A model generated the notes under the pieces. That model ran no database searches. It was not told the DNA's origin and saw only the letters and a program-made list of their open reading frames with translations. Shown piece after piece: positions 5,336 to 11,623 of a DNA stretch of 11,623 nt. Every line of letters begins with the position of its first letter. The stretch's first letter is position 1. The position numbers and the translations under genes are program-made. Source of the stretch: Candidatus Azambacteria bacterium RBG_16_47_10. GTDB lineage: Bacteria; Patescibacteriota; Minisyncoccia; GWC2-36-17; WO2-46-25. The DNA lies in assembly GCA_001773975.1 (NCBI GenBank), contig MEYI01000030.1, positions 5,184 to 16,806 of the forward strand. Direction: 5' to 3'.

Positions 5336-7147
5336 ATGAAATTACGCAACATCGCAATTATCGCGCACGTCGACCACGGCAAAACAACGCTCGTGGACGC
5401 ACTGCTGAAACAATCAGAGGATTTTAAACGAAAGGCGGATGAGACGCAGGATCTTATCATGGATTCAAACGAGCTTGAACGCGAGCGCGGTATTACTATT
5501 TTCTCAAAAAATGCCGCAGTACGGTATCACGACACAAAGATCAATATCATTGATACTCCGGGACACGCTGACTTCGGCGGGGAAGTGGAACGCATTATGC
5601 GCATGGTAGACGGCGTGTTGTTGGTTGTGGATGCGAAAGAAGGGCCGATGCCTCAGACGAAATTTGTGTTGCGTAAGGCGATTCAGGCGGGACATCCCGC
5701 GATCGTGGTGATCAATAAGATCGACAAACCGGATGCGCGTGCGGCATGGGCGCTTGAACGGACTTATGATCTTTTTATTGAACTTGGCGCGACAGATGAG
5801 CAAATTGAATTCCCGGTGATCTATGCGTCCGGCGCGCAGGGAAAAGCAGGGCTCACCGATGATCTTTCTGCGATGAACGATGTGCAGGTGGTGTTTGATA
5901 CGATTATGAAAAACATTCCGTCGCCAGTCATGGATGCGTCCGCGCCTCTGCAGATGCTTACGGTCAATTTGACCAATGATAATTATAAAGGAAAGATCGC
6001 AGTAGGGCGATTGTATTCAGGCACGCTTAAAAAAGGTATGACAGTTGCGCATATCAACCGCAAAGGTGAAATAAAGAAAGAGCAGATCACTGCAGTGATG
6101 GTTTTTGACGGGCTTGGCCGTGTGGATGTTGATGAGGCATACGCGGGCGACATCGTTGCGATCGCGGGCATTCCTTCCGTATCTATCGGGGAAACGATCG
6201 CAGACCCTGCAAATCCGCAGGCATTGCCGGTCATTACTATCGATGAACCGACGATTAAAATGACATTCGGCGTGAATACGTCGCCGTTCACCGGAAAAGA
6301 AGGACAATACACAACGTCTCGAAATGTGAAGGAACGACTTGAGCATGAGCTGGAAACCGATGTTGCGCTCGTTGTAACGACACCCGAATCGTCCGATCGA
6401 TGGGAGGTTGCAGGGCGCGGAGAATTGCATCTTGCGATCCTTATTGAAAAAATGCGCCGCGAAGGATATGAACTCGAAGTATCGAAGCCGGAAGTGATCA
6501 TCCGAGAGGAGCAGGGTAGGAAGGTGGAGCCGGTGGAGTTGGTATCCATTGAAGTGCCGGAGCAGTTTTCCGGTGCGGTGATCGAAATGCTCGGCAAGCG
6601 CCTTGGACAGATGAAAGACATGCGTGTCGATCGCGGGATGGCGTTCATGGATTTTGCGACACCGACACGAGGTCTTATCGGTATGCGCAATGAATTTTTG
6701 ACCGGTACGAAAGGACTCGGTATTTACAACAGTATTTTCTTGGGATATGAGCCGTTGCGCGGAGAGTGTGAGGCGCAAGCGCATGGATCTCTTATTTCCT
6801 CTGAGGCGGGCGTATCAAATAGCCATGGCCTTATGAATGTGCAGGGACGCGGACAGTTATTTATCGGTCCTGCGGTGCCTGTCTATGAAGGCATGGTGGT
6901 GGGAGAAAACGCGAAGGCGGAAGATATTATTGTGAACATCTGCAAAACAAAAGAGCTTACGAACTTCCGCACGAAGGATGTCGGCGTAAAAGAACAGCTT
7001 GATGTCCCACGTGAAATGGGACTTGAAGATGCGCTTGAATACATCGGCGACGATGAATTGGTGGAGGTGACGCCAAAGAGCATCCGCATCCGCAAGAAGC
7101 TGTTGACCGATAACGACCGAAAGCGCGCGAAACGAGGAGGAAAATAA
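5336..7147 (+). CDS. typA: Ribosome-associated translational GTPase TypA/BipA
   Basis: A 603-residue GTPase, the usual length for TypA/BipA, an EF-G relative that binds the 70S ribosome and helps large-subunit assembly and growth under stress or cold. G1 is A-H-V-D-H-G-K-T (10-17), the switch I segment has R-E-R-G-I-T-I-F-S-K, G3 is D-T-P-G-H-A-D-F-G-G-E-V (from 73), G4 is N-K-I-D-K-P-D-A (from 127) and G5 is S-G-A-Q-G-K-A-G. Domain II, the E-L-H-L-A-I-L-I-E-K-M-R-R-E-G-Y-E-L segment of domain III, and the TypA-specific C-terminal part (T-R-G-L-I-G-M-R-N-E-F, then R-K-K-L-L-T) follow. An in-frame TTG at 5264 would add 24 residues, but those bases are the promoter and leader, and the ATG at 5336 starts exactly at the conserved M-K-L-R-N-I-A-I-I-A-H. 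No ribosome binding site precedes it. Confidence 0.97.
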   Translation: MKLRNIAIIAHVDHGKTTLVDALLKQSEDFKRKADETQDLIMDSNELERERGITIFSKNAAVRYHDTKINIIDTPGHADFGGEVERIMRMVDGVLLVVDAKEGPMPQTKFVLRKAIQAGHPAIVVINKIDKPDARAAWALERTYDLFIELGATDEQIEFPVIYASGAQGKAGLTDDLSAMNDVQVVFDTIMKNIPSPVMDASAPLQMLTVNLTNDNYKGKIAVGRLYSGTLKKGMTVAHINRKGEIKKEQITAVMVFDGLGRVDVDEAYAGDIVAIAGIPSVSIGETIADPANPQALPVITIDEPTIKMTFGVNTSPFTGKEGQYTTSRNVKERLEHELETDVALVVTTPESSDRWEVAGRGELHLAILIEKMRREGYELEVSKPEVIIREEQGRKVEPVELVSIEVPEQFSGAVIEMLGKRLGQMKDMRVDRGMAFMDFATPTRGLIGMRNEFLTGTKGLGIYNSIFLGYEPLRGECEAQAHGSLISSEAGVSNSHGLMNVQGRGQLFIGPAVPVYEGMVVGENAKAEDIIVNICKTKELTNFRTKDVGVKEQLDVPREMGLEDALEYIGDDELVEVTPKSIRIRKKLLTDNDRKRAKRGGK

Positions 7148-7162
7148 AGATATTGCTTTTTT

Positions 7163-7207
7163 AAGTGCTCCGTGTCATGTTAGAGATACGGAGCACTTTT
7201 ATATTTT
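7163..7207 (+). terminator. Intrinsic terminator after typA
   Basis: An 11-bp perfect stem (AAGTGCTCCGT, 7163-7173, with ACGGAGCACTT, 7188-7198) encloses a 14-base loop and is followed by TTATATTTT. It starts 16 bases after the typA stop. Confidence 0.85.
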
Positions 7208-7226
7208 CATAAGGGAGGTGATGACA

Positions 7227-7520
7227 ATGCACTCCGGTCGTGAGCTTATGGGCAGCGAAAAGTTCAGCGAGAATTATGGCTATTTGAATCAAGGGCTTGA
7301 GGTGTTGGATCGGATCCTTATCGCGTGGGATACATGCGATAAGGCATTCACCGAGGTCAGCGAAGATGCGCGGAAACAGATGAGGGTATGTATCGCTCAT
7401 CGGATACTCCAGGACGTCAAAAGATCAGGAGAAAAACATATGATCCATAGGGCACTTCTTGATATTACGGAGATGCTCGATGGCATCAAGGAGGTTTGCA
7501 GAGTCACGTACCTTCATTAA
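7227..7520 (+). CDS. Unknown 97-residue soluble protein
   Basis: A stand-alone small gene between two terminators. AAGGGAGGTG (7211-7220) places the start at the ATG at 7227; a GTG at 7218 and an ATG at 7221 in the same frame overlap or crowd the ribosome site and are less likely. The protein begins M-H-S-G-R-E-L-M-G-S-E-K-F-S-E-N and appears mostly alpha-helical, with charged heptad-like stretches (G-L-E-V-L-D-R-I-L-I-A-W-D and I-H-R-A-L-L-D-I-T-E-M-L-D-G-I-K-E-V). It has three cysteines, no membrane segment and no signal peptide. I do not recognise the family. The promoter is unclear; it may use a weak -10 TATATT at 7200-7205. The stop at 7518-7520 precedes its terminator by 13 bases. Confidence 0.7.
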   Translation: MHSGRELMGSEKFSENYGYLNQGLEVLDRILIAWDTCDKAFTEVSEDARKQMRVCIAHRILQDVKRSGEKHMIHRALLDITEMLDGIKEVCRVTYLH

Positions 7521-7533
7521 CGAGAGCGCTCAA

Positions 7534-7566
7534 GGGCCTCGCCGATATGGCGAGGCCCGTTTTTTC
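7534..7566 (+). terminator. Intrinsic terminator after the 97-residue gene
   Basis: A perfect 10-bp GC-rich stem (GGGCCTCGCC 7534-7543 with GGCGAGGCCC 7549-7558), GATAT loop, then G and seven-base-range T-run TTTTTT (7560-7565). Its GGCGAG core also occurs in the terminator at 3992. Confidence 0.93.
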
Positions 7567-7595
7567 TTGCTCAACTATTGTGTTCGCAGTATGAT
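7567..7595 (+). promoter_or_regulatory. Promoter of the CorA gene
   Basis: TTGCTC (7567-7572), a 17-base spacer and TATGAT (7590-7595), placed immediately after the preceding terminator. Expected start is near 7602, leaving a leader of about 24 nt without a ribosome binding site. Confidence 0.55.
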
Positions 7596-7625
7596 AGAGA
7601 TGTTATTTACTAGTCTCGCATATCC

Positions 7626-8552
7626 ATGCATCAATCATCTCGACAGGAATTAAAAGTGAACGGCATCAAGTGGATTCATATTACGAAGCCGAGTGCCGAT
7701 GATGTTACATACATCGAGAAAAGCTTTCCATTTCATCCGCTCGTGATGGAATCCATCGGTGCGCCGACGCTGCATCCGTTCGTGGAAGAATTTGACGATC
7801 ATTTATTCCTCATTCTCCATTTTCCGCTTGTTTTTCCCGGGGCACAGACAAATAGGATATTTGAAGTAGATTTTCTTATTTCGAAAAAAATACTCGTAAC
7901 GATCACGTATTCTCATTTCCTTCGGCTCGATGACATTTTCAAAATCCTTGTGAGCGATCCGAAGGCGCAGGAACAATTCACAAAAAAACACAGCGGATTT
8001 TTGCTGTATCACATCATTGATCGTTTATTGCAGGAGCACATAAAAGATCTTGATGTGTTGGAAAAGGAAGTGACGCGGATCGAAGATAAGATATTTCAAA
8101 AGCACATGCACCTGAGCGTGGAAGAGATCTCTCATTTGCGGAGGGATATCATCGATTTTCGTCGCCCATTAAAACCGCAAATTACCGTGCTCGCATCGTT
8201 TCGCGAGAGGGCCGGGAAGTTTTTTGGTGAGGAAATGATCCCATATTTCCTTGATATGTCGGTTAATGAAGAGAGGATCGTCAGTATTGTTGAAAATCAG
8301 AAAGAGACCATGGATGTGTTGTATGAAACGCACACATCCATCATGTCCGATCATATTTCGCAGATCATTCGGATGCTTACCATTTTTTCTGCGATCATTC
8401 TCCCACTCTCGCTCATTGCCTCTTTGTGGGGCATGAATCATGCATATATGCCGTTGCGGGATAATCCGTTTGATTTTTGGATCGTAGTAGGGATCATGAG
8501 CGTTGTCGCCGTATCGTTGCTTGTATTTTTCCGAAGAAAAAATTGGCTCTAA
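7626..8552 (+). CDS. CorA-family divalent cation (Mg2+/Co2+) channel
   Basis: A 308-residue protein of the CorA family, which forms pentameric inner-membrane channels for Mg2+ and related ions. The N-terminal cytoplasmic domain begins W-I-H-I-T-K-P-S and carries the long stalk helix (about 130-240, charged, with E-K-E-V-T-R-I-E-D-K-I-F). TM1 spans about 247-268 and ends in the selectivity motif G-M-N (269-271) in L-W-G-M-N-H-A-Y-M-P; the loop is followed by TM2 (about 282-302) and a basic tail F-F-R-R-K-N-W-L. Length and layout are normal. The ATG at 7626 has no ribosome site; a GTG at 7656 preceded by AGGA (7645-7648) is an alternative start that would remove ten residues. The gene shares a transcript with the membrane protein 15 bases downstream. 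Confidence 0.94.
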   Translation: MHQSSRQELKVNGIKWIHITKPSADDVTYIEKSFPFHPLVMESIGAPTLHPFVEEFDDHLFLILHFPLVFPGAQTNRIFEVDFLISKKILVTITYSHFLRLDDIFKILVSDPKAQEQFTKKHSGFLLYHIIDRLLQEHIKDLDVLEKEVTRIEDKIFQKHMHLSVEEISHLRRDIIDFRRPLKPQITVLASFRERAGKFFGEEMIPYFLDMSVNEERIVSIVENQKETMDVLYETHTSIMSDHISQIIRMLTIFSAIILPLSLIASLWGMNHAYMPLRDNPFDFWIVVGIMSVVAVSLLVFFRRKNWL

Positions 8553-8567
8553 TTCATTTTTACCGCT

Positions 8568-8990
8568 ATGCAGTCCTGGGTCATATTTGCATTACTTTCA
8601 GCCGTTTCCGCGGCGTTCGTCGCGATATTCGGCAAGATCGGTCTTGCGGGCGTTGATACGACCGTGGCGACGACAGTACGCGCCGCAGTGATGGCGACGT
8701 TTCTTGTCATAATGACCGCCTCGCTGGGAAAGGCGGGCCTTGTTGCATCTTTGCCGAGTAAGGCGATCATGTTCATTGTCCTTTCAGGCATTGCCGGCGC
8801 TGTATCATGGTTGTTTTATTTTTTTGCATTGCGGCATGGGCCGGCAGCCGGCGTTGTCGCACTTGATCGCTTAAGTGTTGTGTTTGTTTTGGTGCTTGCG
8901 GCATTGTTTTTAGGTGAGGGAATCACGTGGAAAACAGGCGTGGGTGCTGCGCTTGTAACAGTCGGAGCAATTTTTATGAGCATCCGATAA
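8568..8990 (+). CDS. EamA-type (COG2510-like) small membrane transporter protein
   Basis: A 140-residue, very hydrophobic protein with about five membrane helices, matching the single-domain EamA/DMT family of COG2510 in size and motifs: the N-terminal W-V-I-F-A-L-L-S-A-V-S-A-A-F-V-A-I-F-G-K-I-G-L, the central S-G-I-A-G-A-V-S-W-L-F-Y-F-F-A-L-R-H-G, then A-L-D-R-L-S-V-V-F-V and F-L-G-E-G-I-T at the last helix pair. Full-length DMT transporters have two such halves, so this one should dimerise. Substrate unknown. It starts 15 bases after the CorA stop with no promoter or clear ribosome site between, so it is probably co-transcribed with that gene. No hairpin terminator follows; 8992-9000 is only a T-run. 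Confidence 0.9.
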   Translation: MQSWVIFALLSAVSAAFVAIFGKIGLAGVDTTVATTVRAAVMATFLVIMTASLGKAGLVASLPSKAIMFIVLSGIAGAVSWLFYFFALRHGPAAGVVALDRLSVVFVLVLAALFLGEGITWKTGVGAALVTVGAIFMSIR

Positions 8991-9016
8991 TGCTTTTTTT
9001 CTGTGTTATTTCAACG

Positions 9017-9033
9017 TATACTAGATCTATACT
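9017..9033 (+). promoter_or_regulatory. Tandem -10-like boxes before the SIMPL gene
   Basis: TATACT occurs twice, at 9017-9022 and 9028-9033, 11 bases apart, in the short gap before the ATG at 9048. The downstream copy would start transcription near 9040 and leave an 8-nt leader. No matching -35 is convincing. Confidence 0.35.
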
Positions 9034-9047
9034 ATTAACTTTTTCAT

Positions 9048-9821
9048 ATGGATGAAAAAATAAAAAATGTATTAGGGGGCGTGGCGATCATCGTCGGGGT
9101 TTTGCTGACGTTTGCGGTGGCAAGCTATGTTTCGTCGTACGCAAAATCAGTGGATCCGTCATCGTTTCGAAGTTTCTCGGTCGCGGGAGACGGGAAGGCA
9201 GTGATTGTTCCCGATGTCGCGCGATTTTCTTTTAGCGTTATTACGGAGGGCGGGAAAGATGTGGGGATGTTGCAACAAGAAAATACAAAAAAAGTGAATG
9301 CGATCAATGCGTATGCAAGAACGGAAGGCATTAGCGAAAAAGATATTAAGACGCTTTCATATAATGTGGATCCGCGATATCAGTATTACATGTGTCCGCC
9401 GAAAGAAGGCGGCGTGTGTCCTCCGGCAGAGATCGCAGGATATACGATCTTGCAGTCAGTGCAGGTGACTGTTCGCGATTTTTCTAAGATCGGCACATTG
9501 CTTTCCGGCGTGGTCGCAAACGGAGCAAATTCCGTTTCCCAGCTGACATTTACGATTGATGATCCAACGATCGTCCAAAATGAAGCGCGCGCAGAGGCGA
9601 TCGTGAAAGCAAAACAGAAGGCGGAAGGACTTGCGGCCGCAGGCGGGTTCCGTCTCGGAAAACTTCTTTCTATCGAGGAATACGCGCAACAGCCCGGATA
9701 TCCGTATCCTGTGTATGAGCGGGCGGTGGGTGGTATGGGTGGGGGCGGGGCGATTCCTTCCATCGAACCCGGCTCACAAGAGGTCTCGGTGAGCGTGACA
9801 TTGCGATACGAAATACGATAA
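9048..9821 (+). CDS. SIMPL domain (DUF541) protein, membrane-anchored
   Basis: A 257-residue protein. An N-terminal hydrophobic helix (about 8-29, after M-D-E-K-I-K-N) should anchor it in the membrane with the rest outside. Residues about 40-256 form a SIMPL/DUF541 domain: F-S-V-A-G-D-G-K-A-V-I-V-P-D-V-A-R-F-S-F-S-V near the start, A-I-N-A-Y-A-R-T-E-G-I-S-E-K-D-I-K-T, the A-R-A-E-A-I-V-K-A-K-Q-K-A-E-G-L-A helix, and a closing S-V-T-L-R-Y-E-I-R. The family (for example BP26/OMP28 of Brucella) can form oligomeric rings; its role is not settled. Two cysteines flank a short insert (C-P-P-K-E-G-G-V-C-P-P, about 116-126), and a glycine-rich loop lies near 228-236. It is monocistronic with a terminator right behind it. 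No ribosome binding site is visible. Confidence 0.9.
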   Translation: MDEKIKNVLGGVAIIVGVLLTFAVASYVSSYAKSVDPSSFRSFSVAGDGKAVIVPDVARFSFSVITEGGKDVGMLQQENTKKVNAINAYARTEGISEKDIKTLSYNVDPRYQYYMCPPKEGGVCPPAEIAGYTILQSVQVTVRDFSKIGTLLSGVVANGANSVSQLTFTIDDPTIVQNEARAEAIVKAKQKAEGLAAAGGFRLGKLLSIEEYAQQPGYPYPVYERAVGGMGGGGAIPSIEPGSQEVSVSVTLRYEIR

Positions 9822-9838
9822 TTATTGTCTTAATGAAG

Positions 9839-9869
9839 AAAACGGATCCGTCACTGCCGGATCCGTTTT
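9839..9869 (+). terminator. Intrinsic terminator after the SIMPL gene
   Basis: A perfect 12-bp stem, AAAACGGATCCG (9839-9850) with CGGATCCGTTTT (9858-9869), around a TCACTGC loop. The 3' T-run is short (TTTT then GCTTT). The A-rich 5' side may allow some activity on the other strand too. Its last T bases form part of the next promoter's -35. Confidence 0.8.
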
Positions 9870-9896
9870 GCTTTGCGCGAGCGAAAAAAGTACACT
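9868..9896 (+). promoter_or_regulatory. Promoter of the glycosylase gene, near-leaderless
   Basis: TTGCTT (9868-9873), a 17-base spacer and TACACT (9891-9896). Transcription should start near 9903, three bases before the ATG at 9906. The -35 overlaps the tail of the preceding terminator. Confidence 0.55.
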
Positions 9897-9905
9897 GAAA
9901 TAGCA

Positions 9906-10496
9906 ATGCAAAAATTACCCCAGTCATTTTTTCAAAGACCGACACTTGTCGTGGCGCGCGATCTGCTCGGAAAATATCTTGTAGTAAAGAATGGAAACTC
10001 GGTGCTGTCAGGAAAGATCGTGGAAACGGAGGCATACAGAGGAGAGGATGATCTCGCGTGCCATGCGTCAAAGGGGAGAACGCCGCGCACGGAAACATTG
10101 TATGCGGAAGCGGGCACGATATACGTGTATCTTATTTATGGCATGTATCATTGTTTGAATATTGTTACGGAGGAGAAAGATTTTCCTTCGGCGGTGTTGG
10201 TGCGTGCGGTAGAGCCGATCGAAGGAATTCACACGATGGAAAAAAGAAGAAAAACAAAGCATAGCAGGGCGCTCGCATCGGGGCCGGGAAAGCTGTGCGA
10301 TGCGTTTGGCATTACGAAGCGCATGAACGGGAAAACAGTGTTTGGTGATACGGTGTTGATCGAGGATAGGGGAGATGTGGTCAAACGAAACGACATCGTT
10401 ACAGTGCCGCGCGTAGGGGTGGATTATGCCGGCGCGTGCACCCATCTCCCGTGGCGATTCTATATAAAAAAGAGCGGATATATTTCCCGAAAATGA
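9906..10496 (+). CDS. mpg: DNA-3-methyladenine glycosylase, Mpg/AAG family
   Basis: A 196-residue monofunctional base-excision repair glycosylase that flips out and removes alkylated or deaminated purines such as 3-methyladenine and hypoxanthine. The AAG-fold hallmarks are present in order: L-P-Q-S-F-F and A-R-D-L-L-G-K-Y-L near the start, V-E-T-E-A-Y-R-G-E-D-D-L-A-C-H-A (about 40-55) with the catalytic Glu region, T-P-R-T-E-T-L-Y, Y-V-Y-L-I-Y-G-M-Y-H-C-L-N-I with the intercalating Tyr region, V-L-V-R-A-V-E-P, S-G-P-G-K-L-C, R-V-G-V-D-Y-A-G and P-W-R-F-Y. Length is typical of the bacterial family. The frame is open upstream to 9873, but that part overlaps the promoter, so the ATG at 9906 is used. 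There is no ribosome site. Only a weak GC-rich inverted repeat followed by TTTTTT (10504-10517) lies after it. Confidence 0.95.
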   Translation: MQKLPQSFFQRPTLVVARDLLGKYLVVKNGNSVLSGKIVETEAYRGEDDLACHASKGRTPRTETLYAEAGTIYVYLIYGMYHCLNIVTEEKDFPSAVLVRAVEPIEGIHTMEKRRKTKHSRALASGPGKLCDAFGITKRMNGKTVFGDTVLIEDRGDVVKRNDIVTVPRVGVDYAGACTHLPWRFYIKKSGYISRK

Positions 10497-10532
10497 CTCG
10501 TAGGCCGCCTGTTTTTTGCTCTTTCTATTTTG

Positions 10533-10541
10533 TGCTATCAT
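10533..10541 (+). promoter_or_regulatory. Extended -10 promoter of the SbcD-like gene
   Basis: TGCTATCAT is an extended -10 (TGN plus TATCAT). Transcription should start near 10548, giving a leader of about 28 nt with no ribosome site before the ATG at 10576. There is no -35 at standard spacing. Confidence 0.45.
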
Positions 10542-10575
10542 ACAGATATATATTTGATTTTTTATCGCAGCGCGC

Positions 10576-11623
10576 ATGCTCAGGATCATCCATACATCCG
10601 ATATTCACTTAGGAGCGAAGTTCACATCATTTGGAGCAAGTGCCCGCACACAGCGTCAGGCGCTGCAAAACTCGTTCGTTGCGATCGTTGATCAGGCGAT
10701 CAGTTCAAAGGCAAATCTTTTTCTTGTTGCGGGAGACCTTTTCGATTCGAATTTCCCTTCACAGCAGACGGTATCTTTCGTAAAGGGGCAGTTGAAACGG
10801 CTCAATGACGAGCGCATCTATGCGACGATCCTTCCCGGTACGCATGATTGTCTTTCAAAGGAATCTATTTATAAGAGGGAGAATTTTGGACTCAATTTGC
10901 CGTATGTGTATGTGTTTGACGATCCTGCAACTACATCGGTAGAGCTTCCCGATATCGATGCGACCATATTTGCAAAGGCGAATACTTCAAACAAATCATC
11001 GGAGAGTCCCGTGGCGTTTCTCGCACAGGCGGGCGTAAGCGCGAAAACGAAATATAAAGTAGCAATGGCGCATGGCTCGGTGCAAATAGAAGGAAAGGCG
11101 GCCCCTGACGATATGCCGATCACGTTCCGTGAGATCGCAGAATCGGGCATGCACTATGTCGCGCTCGGCCACTGGCATGGCGCGCAGGAGTGTTCATTTG
11201 GCAATACGATCGCGTGGTATGCCGGATCTCCGGAGATCACGTATCAGGAAGGCAAGGGTGGACTTGGGCAGGGGTATGTATTGAGCGTGGATATCATCGA
11301 TTCCGCACAGGTAAAGCCGGTCAAAATATCGGAGAAAACGATACAAGAGGTGGATATCGATATGCAGATCTATGAGAATGTGGAGAATGTGCTCCATGAA
11401 CTCGGCAAGCTCGCAGATCCCCATTGCATCCTCATTGCGACGATATTCGGATTTGCCGAATCGGCGGTGTTTATCGACCCGGAGCAGATCGAGCGCGCGC
11501 TGGAAGATAAATTTTTCAGTATCACCGTGAAAAGCAAGGCGATGATGAAAATGCCCGAGATCACGGCGCTGAATTACCCTGAAGAGTTGGTGATCGGGCA
11601 GTTCGTGCGGATCATGCAAAAAA
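10576..11623 (+). CDS. SbcD/Mre11-like DNA repair exonuclease (metallophosphoesterase), 3' end cut by window
   Basis: The frame is open from the ATG at 10576 to the window end (349 codons and one base), so the C-terminus is missing. It belongs to the calcineurin-like metallophosphoesterases of the COG0420 (SbcD/Mre11/YhaO) group, nucleases for double-strand-break ends and hairpins that normally work with an SbcC/Rad50 ATPase. Metal-site motifs: T-S-D-I-H-L-G (Asp9, His11), A-G-D-L-F-D (Asp54), P-G-T-H-D (89-91), A-H-G (His166) and G-H-W-H (198-201). The usual G-N-H-D Asn, a metal ligand, is Thr89 here. The first 240 residues form the phosphoesterase core; the rest is the start of the capping region. 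An sbcC-like gene would be expected just outside the window. Confidence 0.9.
   Translation, partial: MLRIIHTSDIHLGAKFTSFGASARTQRQALQNSFVAIVDQAISSKANLFLVAGDLFDSNFPSQQTVSFVKGQLKRLNDERIYATILPGTHDCLSKESIYKRENFGLNLPYVYVFDDPATTSVELPDIDATIFAKANTSNKSSESPVAFLAQAGVSAKTKYKVAMAHGSVQIEGKAAPDDMPITFREIAESGMHYVALGHWHGAQECSFGNTIAWYAGSPEITYQEGKGGLGQGYVLSVDIIDSAQVKPVKISEKTIQEVDIDMQIYENVENVLHELGKLADPHCILIATIFGFAESAVFIDPEQIERALEDKFFSITVKSKAMMKMPEITALNYPEELVIGQFVRIMQK

Noticed and set aside
6017..6784. Long minus-strand open frames opposite typA (also 5983-6690)
   Set aside because: They are antisense shadows with no family features; the plus-strand frame is clearly TypA.
3930..7277. Apparent similarity of the starts M-H-T-R (3930) and M-H-S-G-R (7227)
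   Set aside because: Only a few residues agree, and nothing beyond residue 10 aligns; likely chance.
9873..9905. Upstream start for the glycosylase
   Set aside because: It lies inside the promoter spacer and -10 region; homology begins after 9906.
1..11623. CRISPR array, insertion sequence, tRNA or rRNA
   Set aside because: No spaced direct repeats, transposase, terminal inverted repeats, cloverleaf or rRNA signatures were seen on either strand.

Overview
The window reads as a compact chromosomal segment of a bacterium, most likely a member of the Patescibacteria (Candidate Phyla Radiation, Parcubacteria-like). This is inferred from style, not from a marker gene: short intergenic gaps, many small single-domain proteins, a sorbosone-dehydrogenase-type propeller fused to a Gmad2 domain, and many genes whose promoter lies so close to the start codon that no leader is left. 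Base composition is balanced by eye and the standard code fits every gene. Apart from a partial minus-strand gene at the left edge, everything is on the plus strand.

Layout. 1-100 (minus): start of an unrecognised gene with a strong ribosome binding site. 234-1853: membrane-anchored beta-propeller dehydrogenase-like protein with a C-terminal Gmad2 domain. 1957-2874: small RpoD-like sigma factor with its own promoter and terminator. 2956-3701: DJ-1/PfpI family protein overlapping a DUF167 gene. 3702-4054: no large gene, but two independent transcription units, a likely structured small RNA (about 3757-3867) and a short ORF with a perfect Shine-Dalgarno running into a 12-bp terminator hairpin. 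4055-5260: a complete bifunctional 6-phosphofructo-2-kinase/fructose-2,6-bisphosphatase with all main catalytic residues, an enzyme best known from eukaryotes. 5336-7147: TypA/BipA translational GTPase. 7227-7520: unknown 97-residue protein with its own terminator. 7626-8552: CorA-type divalent cation channel, followed by a 140-residue EamA/COG2510 membrane protein. 9048-9821: SIMPL (DUF541) protein. 9906-10496: Mpg/AAG-type 3-methyladenine DNA glycosylase. 10576-11623: SbcD/Mre11-like nuclease, cut by the window end.

Most units look mono- or bicistronic with their own promoters and hairpin terminators. Two start-site styles coexist. Several enzyme genes have a -10 hexamer ending 6-9 bases before the ATG, predicting leaderless or near-leaderless mRNAs. 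The sigma factor and the small unknown genes have strong GGAGG-type ribosome binding sites. The most interesting stretch is 3702-5260: candidate structured RNA, candidate leader ORF with attenuator, then the eukaryote-like fructose-2,6-bisphosphate enzyme.
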